Of a DNA stretch of 64,000 nucleotides, positions 1 through 11,989 are shown one piece after another (within the stretch, counting starts at the first letter, position 1; every line of letters starts with the position of its first letter). The notes under the pieces were generated by a model that searched no databases, had not been told where the DNA came from, and was given only the letters and a program-made list of their open reading frames with translations. This stretch comes from Pontederia crassipes (taxonomy: Eukaryota; Streptophyta; Magnoliopsida; Commelinales; Pontederiaceae), in assembly GCA_030549335.1 (NCBI GenBank), contig CM060188.1:9796001-9860000 (forward strand), written 5' to 3'. The position numbers and the translations under genes were made by a program.

Positions 1-744
1 TCATGTGTAAAGTCTATGGGTAATGCCACGGGCGACTTGCACCTCACATCCAAGTTATTTAATTTTCTTTTTGAATTATTTTGTAGTTTTTTTTTATAAA
101 ATAGCTGGGCAAGGGAAGGAGAATGTGGTGCTGTGGCATATCTTTTGGCTTGATCAAGTGATCTGGAGTTTAAATGTCATGAATTAGGTGCTTCATTTAT
201 TTTTAAATTTATTTTTTTCTTTTTCTAGTACTAAGCTTTGAGTCCTCATATGATCGGTAGAAAAATAAGTGGGCAAGTTGTTGCCGGGATTCGAAGATCC
301 TCGGGCTACAAGATCGCAGGTTAGTCAGCAACATTCTTATAAACATTGTAGTAAAAGAGAAATTGCAGTCACGGGGATGTATTTCCACCTATTATGTCAT
401 TATTGTATGGTAGCAAACAAAAACAAAAAAAATACGAGTAAATTTTCTTTCAACTTTAGTTCCTTTCTCAATTTTATTTTCTATTTTTATATTATAATTA
501 GATTGTTCTTCAATTATGAGCTTATTTTACCATCTACCTTTTATACCTGTGATTTGACGAATTTTTTATTACACGATCTATGTAGCATATTTTTCTTCTC
601 TCCAAGCGTGCAAATGAGGTGGCATGTTAAGATAATATTAAAATAATAATACAAAAATATAAATATTTCTAAAAAATGAGGGGGCGTCTTCTTTTCTCGA
701 CGTTGGCCCTTTTTCACATCCACGCACAATGTCCTATATAAAGC
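1..744. other. AT-rich spacer, no gene seen
   Basis: This stretch is A/T-rich and holds no convincing coding region. The open frames in it are low-complexity and resemble no family I recognise. A TATA-like string (CTATATAAAG) lies near 734-743 on the plus strand, but only the antisense relic of a K+ channel follows it, so it cannot be tied to a gene. Confidence 0.6.
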
Positions 745-959
745 TCACGTTTTGTTGTTGCTGCTCGCGGCGGTGTCACCATCGGCGTCCATTGCGTTGA
801 GCAAAAGTGTCTCTTGCCCGGCCAGCACATAGATGACGAGTCCGTCGAGCAGGATGTCCACGAAGTTGAACCCCACCAAGATAAATAAGTACGTGAACAA
901 CTTCATGAGCTTGGTATGAGGACGATGTCATCGTTTTCGACGGTGCAGAGGGTCACCAT
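745..959 (-). pseudogene. Two-pore K+ channel (TPK/KCO-like) 3' fragment
   Basis: Read on the minus strand, the frame opening at 906 encodes 53 residues containing KLFTYLFILVGFNFVDILL, then a conserved-looking GLVIYVL and QETLLL. This is the layout of the last transmembrane helix of plant two-pore potassium channels, just after the second pore loop. The preceding codons (959-907) read VTLCTV-ENDDIV in the neighbouring frame, which matches the position of the pore signature TVGYGD but has lost the GYG filter. A frameshift separates the two pieces, and no other pore, N-terminus or EF-hand part is visible. TPK channels are tonoplast K+ channels. This copy cannot conduct K+ as it stands. The family call rests on recalled similarity, and it is too short for certainty. 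Confidence 0.6.
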
Positions 960-1567
960 GGTTGCGACGCGAGGAGGTCGACATTCCTTTAGCATCAATG
1001 TCTAGGGTGCGAAGTGGGGTCGACGAGGGAGTGCAGTTGGCATCTCAGAGACAGAGCGACGTGGAGTTAGGGGAGGGGAGCAACACGGGGAGCTCGGGGA
1101 GTATTGTACCAATTGTAGGAATGAAGCGATGACACGCATTGAAAAAGAGGGGGGAGGGGGCGGCCACCCCCTCCTCCTCTGCACGCACCTCCTCCTCCCC
1201 CTTTTTCTCCAACGTCGGAGAAGAGAGGAGAGGGTGTGGCCTCCCCTCCCCCTTTTCTCCTTCGATTTTCTAAGTGATGCTCGAAGAATGGGAGGGGGCC
1301 TCTCATTTTTTTTAAAAAAAATAGAATATTTTATACTTTTATAATATTTTAACATGTCATGTCAGACACCTATATGCATAAGGAGAGAGAAACATGCCAC
1401 GTAAATCAAGCAATTGAGAAATCGTCGATCACAAGTAAAAAGATAGTGAAATAAATTCATAGTTAGAGGACAGTCTAATTGCAAAGTAAAGTTGGAAGAC
1501 ATTTAATGAAATTTAGATAATTTTTCCAGATAGTATCTTAAACAGTTTTGAAAATCATCCTATTATA
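960..1567. other. Spacer with GC-rich imperfect palindrome
   Basis: No gene is seen. At about 1139-1262 a very G-rich stretch (GAGGGGGGAGGGGGCGGCC) is followed by C-rich sequence that can pair back with it, then by a second G/C pair of blocks. The result is a GC-rich hairpin-prone island inside otherwise AT-rich DNA. Open frames across it on both strands are low-complexity and are not believable proteins. Confidence 0.5.
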
Positions 1568-2292
1568 TAGAGTTTTTTCCTCAAACCTCCCCCTGAATGA
1601 CTTTTTTCGCGTCTACTCATGACTATCAAATTTACCATAGAGCTCTCCAAACTATGTCATAATTTTCACTTAAGTCCATCCGTCAAGATTTATTAACTTT
1701 TTTATTGTTTTTATTTTTCAAATTATTGAATGACTAACTGTCCTCATGACTTTTACATTAGATGTCAGAGTGCTGTAGTCCAAGCCAAGGTCGTTCAGTA
1801 CACAGCCGACGACTTCTCCTTCACCTCCATCTTCTGCACAGAGAAATTGTCGTAGATCTCAAGAAAATCGTCTGCAACAGTGAAGCACCGACGAGCTGAG
1901 AGGAGGGAGTTTGGTGCCCCCTTTTCTTCCTCGTCAGCCACGAAAACTAAAAATGAGGACACAACGTGTCCATGCCCCACTGTGTGAGCTCGCACAGTCT
2001 TGCGATCTCGCTCGCCCTTATGCCACGTTCTCGCCCTGGTGCAACTAGACGACAGACATGTCACAATTCTGGTCAGCGAAGAGGTTCTCGACGAGGTCAC
2101 TCATGTCGAGGGAAGGGTAGTTTAGTCATTCAATAATTCGAAAAATGGAAAATAACAAGAATGTTAACAGATCTTGACGGATGGACTTAAGTAAAAAATG
2201 CGGCATAATTTAGGGAAGCTCTACGGTAAATTCGATGGTCATGGGTAGACATGAAAAATAGTAATAATTCAAGAGAAATTTGAGGGAAAAAT
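1568..2292. mobile_element. Fold-back TIR element, Mutator-like
   Basis: The outer ~150 bp at each side are inverted copies of one another. The left arm contains ATGACTATCAAATTTACC, AGAGCTCTCC and ACTTAAGTCCATCCGTCAAG. The right arm contains their complements (CTTGACGGATGGACTTAAGT and GGTCATGGGTAGACATG). Flanks CCTATTATA (1559-1567) and CCTAATATA (2293-2301) look like a 9-bp target duplication with one mismatch, the size typical of Mutator-type elements. The central ~350 bp contain a 101-codon minus-strand frame with no recognisable domain, so the element is non-autonomous. Confidence 0.6.
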
Positions 2293-4224
2293 CCTAATAT
2301 ACAAACAAAATATTCTTTTAATATTAAGTTTTAAAATAATATTTATGAGTTATTGTGTATTCAATATTTTTCTTGCAATCTTTCCAAATTTAGATATATT
2401 TTTATATATGAACAATATGATATTGTCCTTGTACAATAAGAATTGTACCTTTATGGTAAAAATAATATATAAGTTTGATGAAACATGATTCTTTCCTGTG
2501 CGCTATCACTATTTGAATTGATAGATTAGATCAAAATAAATTTGAATGAACTATAAGAGTGAGATTGAAAAAAATGATGTGATAAATTAATTTTAGTAAG
2601 AACTTAAATGAAATATAGAAATTATAAATATAAAATACAAGTAAATTAATTAAAAATATTAAATATTAGTTGAAATATTATGTTAAATATTTTTTTATGA
2701 AATATATTGATAAAATATAATAAATCATATTAATAATAAATTACATTTAAAAAATATAAGAACACTTTTTTTATAAAGTGACAGATAATAAATAATATTA
2801 AATTGATATTTTTATAATAAATATATTATATATAATAAATAAAATATTTTGAGTGAGGAAAGTAAGAAAGAGAAAATAAAAGAAGAAAAAAATTGAAAAA
2901 CAAAAACTTTTCATGTAAAAAAAAGGTTGATTGCAGTTCCTTCAAACTGACACATCTAATAAATCGATCGGAATCAACTCTCGAGAATGATTTCTAACAA
3001 TGTGAAATATAATATTGTATTAAAATTAAATACAATATTTAGTTTGCATAAAATTGAAACTATTTTTTTTATAAAAGACAACATCAACGTAAATTCATAA
3101 TATAACGTTAAATTATCAGAAGAAATTAGAGTTCGGAGTGAGAATAATGTATAAGATATAAAAATAAAGCATTAAATCAAATTTGTATAGACATTTTATA
3201 AAATAACTTTTAATTTTTTTTTAATTTGAACAAAAAGGCTATACCACTACTATAATATTTGTGGCCATACTAATTTTAAAGTCATGATTTAGATTCAGTA
3301 CAAATCTTTAAATAATCTAAGAAAACTCAAATATTCGATTGATCGTAGAATTTTATTTAGCAGTTTGGAATCCTGACAATGTTAAATGATGCATTTGAGA
3401 CATACACCTAATCAATCTTTTGGATTTCAAAAGGGAGTAATTTGATGTGGTGTAAATAGTTGTAAGTCAAGGTTAGTGTAAAAATAAGAAAATTGAACTT
3501 TGCTTAGATTTGGAATGTGATTGTTTGAGAAAAAAAAAGTATTATTTCAATTAATTATTTTATTATTCAGATATTTTATTAGTACTTAATTTTAATGATT
3601 TCCATTTTAAATTTCATATTTTATTTTAAAGTGCTATTCATAGGTACTTTTGATGTCATTTCCCATCATGTTACTATTTATATTTAATTTTAAATTTAAG
3701 CTTTTGATCTTGTTATTTATTATGTTTACATTTTTTTATCTGTTGAAAAAAATGATGATTGTATTTCCTGGGGTTTTTATGTTAACTTGTTCATTAATAT
3801 ATTAACTCATTATTATGATTATTTATATAAAATTTTATATTAATTTATTAATTATTGTATTGAACATTTTTTTACTTTTAATATTATGTTAGCACATTTT
3901 GTATTTTTGTAATTATAAATTATTTAATTTGTCTTATGAAAACAATCCATATTGTTAATTTGATGTTTCATTTTAATCCGTACTTTTATACGAAAATATT
4001 TGTATATCTATTTTATAATGTAAGAAATGGTTTACTTAGGTTTTCATAATTTTTTGTTTGTATTTTTAAATTTTCAAAATATTAGTTTACATTTTAATTA
4101 TATCGCAATCTTATCTCCTAACGCTATTAAAATTCCCTATATTAAAATAATTATTAACGGATTATCCCCCATTTTATATTTATGCAATATTTTATTTTTA
4201 TATTTAAAATATGAGTTAATTTCT
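2293..4224. other. Very AT-rich spacer with a dispersed repeat copy
   Basis: No gene is seen. Most of this interval is long A/T runs. Positions ~2500-2900 resemble 46560-46870: both carry ATAAATAATATTAA, TATTATATATAATA and AAATATTTTgaGTGAGG-type blocks in the same order, ending in an AG-rich tail. The two therefore look like copies of one AT-rich repeat family. I cannot define its ends. Confidence 0.5.
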
Positions 4225-4600
4225 TAAATTTCTCGTGAACTACAATGATTTTTCGTATTTGTCATTAATATATGAACTTATCGTAGCACTCCTAAACTAT
4301 GCTAGGATTTTCACATGTTTTGTTAACTTTTTTGTTAATTTTAATTTTTTTATTTACTAAATGAATAAATTGTCCTTGTACATCTCAAAATAAATGTCTA
4401 GCAAGGGGACAATCTCCAGGGACAATTTAGTTATTTAATTAAATATAAAAATATAAAGTCACAAAAATATTAACAGAATATGACGGGTGGATTAAAGTGA
4501 AAATTGCGGTATAATTTAAGGGGGTGCTATGATAAGTTCATAAATTATAAGCAGACGCGGAGATGTACAAAATTAACCCTTAAAATATTATTTATATACA
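4225..4600. mobile_element. Second, shorter fold-back element of the same type
   Basis: The left arm (CTCGTGAACTACAATG, ATGAACTTATCGTAGCAC) and the right arm (GTGCTATGATAAGTTCAT, GGCGGTATAATTTAAG-like) are inverted copies. They also share the arrangement of the 1568-2292 element, with a TTAAGTCCAYCCGTCA-like block and its complement in the arms. The element is shorter and has no coding capacity. Exact ends and target duplication were not resolved. Confidence 0.5.
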
Positions 4601-4800
4601 CATATTTGTGTTCCAACTTTTTTGGTTTATTTATAATTATTAGTTTATATCCTTTATATCTTTTGCCTTATCATCTCTAAAGTTCAATCAATATATTTTG
4701 TTTTATTTCAAACATAAGATAATTCATTTTCCTTCGCAATGTTTTTAAGGAGTGACAAATGGGGGAAAAAAATTGCAATAGCTGCATTTTACTCCATTGC

Positions 4801-7186
4801 TGTAACATCGTCAAAATCGCTCCTCCTGTCACGTAGGCAGTCAGGTTGATCCCGGGAGCGCTACACTGCTTTCTACACTATTGACCATGATCATTAAAAA
4901 AAATGACATACGTGGCATCAATATAATACAAAATATAATCAAAGACTTTAATGCGAAAGTTCAAACGGTGGAATGTCAAGAGACATTGATAATTAATATA
5001 GTCTATAACAAGATAAGAAAAGATAGTAACTTTAAGAAGTTCGATAAGCGGAAGATCATGATGTCTTTCAATGGAAGAAAACATGCTAAAAAATATAATG
5101 AAACTTTGTTGGGCTTGTAGCAATAATTTATGTCATGTGCAGCGTTCTTCAAGTCTTGTTCCCTCCAACACCTCGTCAGTTAGTATTCTCACCTACAAAA
5201 TCCCATTGCAGGAGAATCGAATACCCGTGAGCAAAAAGCCCAATACAATAGCAAAATAGACGGTGAAATAGTGATCAATGATAATCATATGACCAATATA
5301 TCAATGATGATCAATATTGTACTCTGGTTGCTATGCATTAACTATAATGGATCATTACATCATTCTTTGATAATATCAATGTCTGTGCTTTGTCCTTTAC
5401 TATGACTATACTTTGTCTTTACTCTACATTATCTTTACCATATTATGTTCCATATTTTATTGTACCATATTCTATACTGTATTATACCTTACTTTACCAT
5501 GCTCTATACTTTACTTTACAGTACTCTGCTTTACATTATTTTACTGTGAGTTACACTACGTCTTTTACATTACTATAATGTCCTTAAAGTTAGTTGTCAT
5601 ATTCGAGCTCAACTTTATTAGATTGGGATGTTAGAAGTGTCTCTATATCTGTAAAGCCAGTAAGCACATAAAGGAAATGGGGTGTGACAATACATCACCC
5701 AATTCGAAATGCAGGTGGGAGAGAACCTGCACCCTAAAAACAGTGATCATTTAAGAGTCTGTATGTTCATTGTCTCCTCATTTACCTACATGTCGCTCTG
5801 GCTCAATACTATATTCTCTAGGGGAAGGAGTGTGACCAGTGCATCACCCTTCATTCGAGATACAGGTGGGAGAAAATATGAAATCTCAGAAACAGTGGTC
5901 ATTGAAGACCAATAGGTTCGCTGTCTTCTCAGCTAACTATCTGCCCCTCTCTATACCATACTGTAATCCTTGTTTCATACAATGAGGCGGCACATAATAA
6001 TCTCATATTTTTATCTTTACTTTATTTATCTTTGCTTATCATGTAATCTATGAATCAGGACTCAATTGTGTGTTAATCTCTGTACAATAGGACTCAGCCA
6101 GTATAGGTGAATTAGTTAGAGTCTCTGATTACGATTTGAGTGGGTCAATCCGGTTAGTTCAGACCGATGGGTCTAACTGAACCAAACAGTTGGACCGACT
6201 GGTCTAACTGAACTGATCGACCGCTCTTGGTGGACCGATTGATCATTCTCTGGCACTGGTCGACCGGTCCTCTTGGATCGGTCAACCGTATTCTTTGTGG
6301 GGTGTCTTGGATCGGTCGGCCGTGTTCTTTGTGGGGTGTCTCTGGATCGATCGTAAGATCATGAAGATGCCTCTGTGCGTCGGATCAGTCGACCGTCCTG
6401 GTGGTCGGTCGACCGGTCGTAAGGTCATGAAGACACGCTCTACACGTTGGATCGGTCGACCGATTATGAAATCAGATCTGACCATTGATAGATAGATCGG
6501 TCGACTGCCATGGTGAGGCCGGTCGATCGATCGATAGGAACTCGTGAGAGTTCTTTGCGTGGACCGATCGACCGTTGATAATATCGGTCGATCGGTCTTA
6601 ACGATAAAACAAAGTCGCTGGACTTCTCTCATGATTCCGGCGATCTTCCGACCATCAAATCATCACGACATGAATACGACAAATGTAGGTAACAATCTCA
6701 GGATAATGATGGACTACTCATGTATATCAAACAATAACTATTTATTCGTCTAGGAATTTAAGACGCTAAGGTATCTTTTCCGGTCGACTATTTTGATTTT
6801 CCGACGATCTGTCCGTTGCCCTTCAGTTGTTGGTCGTCTCTGAACGGTGAGAGAGGTTCGCCTGGCCCTTGCGCATGTCGAGGAAGAGTCGTCGCACATC
6901 GGAGGGTCATCGTTCGTTGCCGTTCGGTGTCGCGCTCTGCTTCATCCTCCGCATGTAGCGCACCATTCGCCAGATCAAAAGTAGGAGGAGAGGAAGATGG
7001 GGCGGCGGCCGGACGAGGGTATCCAAGGGGGCGCGAGGTTGCCCTTGTGTCCTCTTTTATAGTATCAGCCGATCAGAACGTGGCGCGATCAAGGGAGGAT
7101 TCACCTCCCCTGTCGACCGTTTTTCTTTGTGCGACGTTTCCATTTTTTTTGAATTCTTTCCTTTTATGAAATTGTGATACGTTACA
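4801..7186 (-). repeat. 3' LTR of the Tekay-type element
   Basis: This LTR is 2386 bp and aligns along its whole length with 12756-15124. A TATA box on the minus strand (CTATAAAAG at 7054-7062) lies ~130 bp from the LTR start. A block at about 6150-6600 is packed with the palindromic motif CGGTCGACCG and variants. Small frames predicted across this block are repeat artefacts. Confidence 0.93.
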
Positions 7187-7206
7187 TTATTATTCCCTTA
7201 AAAGAA
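7187..7206 (-). other. Polypurine tract of the Tekay-type element
   Basis: On the minus strand, AAGGGAATAATAA lies directly before the TGTAAC start of the 3' LTR. This is where plus-strand DNA synthesis is primed in LTR retrotransposons. The tract is short and A-rich. Confidence 0.6.
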
Positions 7207-7232
7207 AATCCATCCTCGAATTTTGATAAAAG

Positions 7233-10200
7233 TTAAGACTCATCGAATAATTGGAGAAATTTTTCTCGCATTTCTAATTCTACTTCCCAGGTTGCTTCTT
7301 TTCATTGGTGATGCTTCTATACTATTTTGACTAACGATATTTTTTTCTTTCCATGTTGGTGTTCTTGATGTTTCTGTATCTCTGTGGGTTGTTCTTCATA
7401 TGTCAGATCCTCCTTGAGGTTTGGTTCCTCATTTTGGATCACATTGGCGTAGTTATGTTTGTACTTCTGGAGTAATGAAACATGAAAGACGTTGTGCACT
7501 CTGGCATACACCGGGGATAGCGCTAACCTGCAAACTGAGTCTCCAACCATATCTAAAATCTCAAATGAGCCTACATATCTTGGGCTCAATTTTTCATACT
7601 TACTAAAATGCATCACTCCTTTGGTGAGGGAGACCTTAAGCAAAACTTGATCTCCTATCTTGAAGGTATGTTCTCGGCATTTCTTCTCTGCATAGGCTTT
7701 CTGACGATCTTGAGTAGATTTCATACTCTTCTTTATCAATTCAACCATGTCTGTGTACTCTTGGGTCTGCTTTTGTAATTCAGCACTCAAGATCTTTCTT
7801 TCGCCCACTTCACCCCAACATGCCGGAGAACGACATGGTCGATCATACAATGCTTCAAAGGGGACATCTCTATGTTAGCATGGAAGTTGTTATTATAAGA
7901 GAACTCTATGAGAGGAAGATGTTTGTCCCAGTTGTCAGGCCAATCCAAAGCGCATGCTTTAAGCATATCTTCCAGCATTTGGATCGTCCTCTTCGATTGA
8001 CCATCGGTCTGGGGGTGGAAGATTGTATTGTAGCGAAGCCTAATCCCAAAAGTATTCCGGAGGCTCTTCCAGAATCTTGATGTGAATCTGAGATCTCTAT
8101 CAGGCACAATGACTGACGAAATCCCATATAATCTAACAATCTCCTGTACATATAGATCCATTAAACTTTCAAGAGATTGTTTTACCTTGATAGGTAGGAA
8201 GTGAGCCGATTTATGAGTCGGTCCACTATCACCCAGATGACATCATGCCCTTTTTGAGTCCGGGGTAAACCGGTGATGAAGTCCATTGATATCTCTTCCC
8301 ACTTTCACTATGGAATGTCCAGACTCTTCAATGTTCCTTGAAGTTTCTGGTGTTCCATCTTGATCTGTTGGCACATTATGCATTTGGATACATATTCTAC
8401 GATCTCCTTCTTCATATCTGGCCACCAGAACTCCTCTGCACATCATTGTACAATTTTGTACTCCCTGGGTGGATTGCAAATTCTGACTTGTGGCATTCAT
8501 CTAGCACTTCCCTTCGGAATTCAGAGTTATTCGGTACCCATAAATGATCACGGTACCTGATGCCACCATCTGAAAAGACTTTGAAATTTGTCGTCTCGAG
8601 ACTGGTCTTTATCATCATTGTTTGATAGACTGTATCTTCTACTTGTGCTTCAATGATTCTCCCGATCATGTCTGGTACTATACGTTGCATCATTATTAAT
8701 GATCTGTCATGTCTTACCCTTGGTGTCCACTTGAAAAGTTCCTCCATCATCTCAAATTGTCGAAGGCGCATGAAGATGACAGATCCTTCCCACTTTCGAT
8801 TAAGTGCATCTGCCACTGAGTTTGCTTTACCTGAATGGTAGTTGATAGAGAACTCATAGTCCTTCAAGAACTCCATCCATCATTTTTTACGCATATTTAG
8901 ATCCTTCTGTGTGAAGACGTACTTTAAGTTCTTGTGGTCTGTGTAAACGATAAATTCTTCTCCATATAGGTAATGGCACCAAAGCTTAAGGACAAACACT
9001 ACTGCTGTCAATTCGAGGTCATGTGTTGGATAATTGACCTCATGTTTCTTCAGATCTGGATGCGTATGCCACTACTTTTTCATGTTGCATCAATACGTAC
9101 CACAATCTTGTACCACTAACATCACTGTAAATTACGTAACCACCGTTGTCCGATGGTAATGTTAGGATTTGTGCTGAAGTTAACCGCTTCTTTAACTTTT
9201 GAAAACTTTCTTCACACTTGGATGACCATATGAACTTTTCTCCTTTCCTAGTGAGCTTGGTCAGCGACAATGCTATTCTGGAGAAGTCTTTTATGAAACG
9301 TCTGTAATAGCTTGCAAGACCAAGGAAGCTTTTGATCTCGGAGACATTCTTTGGTTAAGTCCAATTAGATACTACTTTCACCTTTATTGGATCGACTGCA
9401 ATTCCATCTTTGGAGACGATATGGCCAAGAAACATCATCTGTTCTATCCACTATTCACATTTGAAAAACTTTGTGTACAATTTTTTTGCTCGCAAAGTCT
9501 CCAATACTATCCTCAAATGTTCCCTGTGCTGCTATATGCTTGGCGAGTAGATGAGAATGTCGTCGACGAAGACAATTACGAACTTATCCAGATGTTCATG
9601 AAAAGTTCGATTCATGAGGCTTATGAATGCTGTCGGAGCATTTGTTAACCCAAACGACATTACAAGGAACTCGTAGTGCCCATATCTTGATCGGAATGTT
9701 GTCTTTGGAATGTCTTCTTCTGTTACCCTTAGCTGATGATATCCGCTCCTCAGATTAATCTTGAAGAACACATTTGCTTTGGACAGCTGATCAAATAAGT
9801 CGTCGATGCGAGGTAGCGGGTAATTGTTCTTTATTATGACCTTGTTCAACATTCTATAGTCGATACAAAGTCTTAACGATCCGTCTTTCTTCTTAACAAA
9901 GAGGACTGGAGCGTCCCATGGTGAGACACTAGGCCGATGAAACCTTTGTCCAACAGCTCTTGAATTTGGTTCTTCAATTTCTTCATCTCTGCTGGAGCCA
10001 TGCGGTATGGAGCTTTGGAGATCGGTGTTGTGCCGGGTGCCATTTTAATATGAAAGTATATCTCCCTTCTAGGCGATAGACTACTAACGTCATCAGGGAA
10101 TACATCAAAAAATTCACTCACAACTTCTATGTCTTGAGGAGTCTTGATTGGCTCTGTTATCTTGGTAACACTTGCCAGATAATTTTTACACCCCTTTTGG

Positions 10201-10752
10201 AGTAGCTTATGTGCCTTCATGACAGACACTATGATTTTTTGTTCTTTTTGTGTAATGCCTCTGACAGACTCTATCTGTAATCTGTGTACCTATAACCACT
10301 TTTTTTTTCTTGCACAAGATAGAAATATCATGGGAGGTTAGCCAATCCATGCCCAAAATTATATCATAATCTCTCATATGGATAATGATAAGATTTGCAG
10401 GAAAGTTTTTTTTCTCTATTTCTATGAGTATATTAGGGAGATATTTTGTGGTAATCAAGATTCCTTGTGGGGTCAAGATATTCATCTTCTGCTATAAGTT
10501 TATTGCAGTTAACCCTAATGTGTCGGCACACTCTTCAGATATAAAGGAATGGGAGGCACCAGAATCGAACAATACTGTAGTGAGTAACTCAACTATGAAT
10601 AGCGTACATCGAATGACCTCAGCGTCATTCAGTGGAGCATCATCTTCTAAATTGAAGAGTCTTCTTTGTACCAGCTGTTGTTGCTCACGTCTTGGGCAGT
10701 TCACTACAATGTGGCTCATTCCACCACAATGAAAACATGCTCCAATCTTCAT
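7233..10752 (-). pseudogene. Tekay-type pol: protease, RT, RNase H, integrase
   Basis: On the minus strand a CCHC knuckle (CFHCGGMSHIVVNC) is followed by the aspartic protease motif FDSGASHSFI (about 10.6 kb) and the protease flap-side ILGMDWL (10.35 kb). RT lies near 10.2-9.5 kb, with [21 protein letters not shown] and the catalytic FVDDILIYS. RNase H lies near 9.27-8.9 kb, followed by the integrase zinc-binding region (8.88-8.4 kb) and core (PQTDGQ near 8.03 kb). The C-terminal part has VHNVFHVSLLQKY and a tail with EATWE, typical of chromovirus integrases, ending at TAA near 7233. At least four frame changes and several stops break it. The catalytic RT motif is still readable in frame. Confidence 0.9.
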
Positions 10753-11793
10753 GCGGCATTCTTCTACATGGGTCCTGCCATAGGTGTTGCATAAGACCCG
10801 CTCACCTTGTGCGGGTGGTGCTTGACGGGCTCTGGGAGGCTGTTGCCTCTGCTGCTGGGCTGGGCGCCTTGGCGTATGCTGAGGGGACCTTGGGTTCTGT
10901 TGTTGCTGTTGCGATTGCTATTGTTGTGGGAGAGGAGCTTGTTGCGGAGGACGGTAAGGCTGTTGGTGCGGACGGTTGTACTACTGAGGCGTTGGGTAAG
11001 GGTGAGGCCGATTGTCCCGTTGTTGTTGTTGACGGTTGTTCCCTCTATATTATTGTGATTGCTGAGAGCTCTGGCTTACATTCGGCTGGACCCTCTTGTC
11101 CTTCAATAGATCTTGGTAGTCCTTCTCGGTCAGAGTAGCCAAACTGACCACCTCATTCAGGTTTTTGCAATTCTCTCATCTTGTTTGGGACCTCAAGGCA
11201 GGGCTCAGTCCGTCAACAAAGCGCTTCGTTACATCTTGTTCATCCATAATCAGCCTAGAATATTTTCTCAGTCGAACAAATTTTGTCATATATTGGACCA
11301 CTATCATGGTCCCTTGTTCTAGGTTCAGAAACTCTTTCTGCTTTCAATCCCTTTGGAACTTAGGGAAGAAGCGTGTCTCGAATGCTTTGCGGAAGTCCTC
11401 CCAGGCAACAATTCTGACTTCCGAAAAGCTAGTGGCTTTCTTTGCTTTCCACCATTTCTTTGCGTCCTTCTGGAGAGTATCTCCAACAAATAGTACCTTT
11501 TTGTTTTCAGGGACGTCGAGGATGTCGAACTTGTCCTCTATCATCTCCATCCACTATTCGGCTACTTCTATGCCCCTTTTTCCATTGAATATCGGAGGTT
11601 TCGACCTCCAGAACTTTTGTAGTGTGCAGGGAAGAAGAACTTGTCATCCTTATTGCACTAGTGGTTCAGGTGGAGGAGGAGAAGATGAAAGTGAAGGTGG
11701 ATAAGATGGATGTGGGAGAATGAAAGGGGTCTCCCCTTCATTATGGATCTCATTCTCACTGGTGGAGGCATGTATCCTTCTTTGAGGAGACAT
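10753..11793 (-). pseudogene. Tekay-type gag
   Basis: Gag probably starts at the ATG at 11793 (MSPQRRIHAST). It is in the same frame as the capsid segment at 11550-11344, which has FDILDVPENKKVLFVGDTL, KWWKAKKA and FRKAFETRFFP, typical of Ty3/gypsy retrotransposon gag. It is also in frame with the zinc knuckle downstream. Gln-rich sequence fills the interval before the knuckle. Several in-frame stops (for example after PPPEPLVQ and FFPKFQRD) interrupt it, so no full gag can be made. Gag would form the cytoplasmic particle that packages element RNA. Confidence 0.85.
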
Positions 11794-11989
11794 CTATAAA
11801 AGACCATGGAAATATTTGAGAAAAGCATATAATAAAAGATATTTAACTAAAATAAAAATCATAGATAAAAATTGAGACATTACGACTCAATATCCGCTTA
11901 AATCAAAAGTAAATCTCAGTTTAGTCAAAGCAAAACGTAAACATTCAACTAAGGCACACTAAGGCCTTCACATCAAGAAACACTAGACG

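Noticed and set aside
1002..1355. Overlapping open frames on both strands in a GC-rich block
   Set aside because: Low-complexity Arg/Pro/Gly-rich translations in every frame. They follow from the G/C runs and show no domain.
6150..6600. CRISPR-like array
   Set aside because: The palindromic units are irregularly spaced and lie in a plant LTR. There are no uniform repeats or spacers.
6282..6632. 116-codon minus-strand frame inside the 3' LTR
   Set aside because: It is the translation of the CGGTCGACCG repeat cluster (RPID.., STDP.. repeats), not a gene. The frame is not kept in the other LTR.
10692..11138. 148-codon plus-strand frame with Val/Ala-rich sequence
   Set aside because: It is the antisense of the Gln-rich gag region of the Tekay element.
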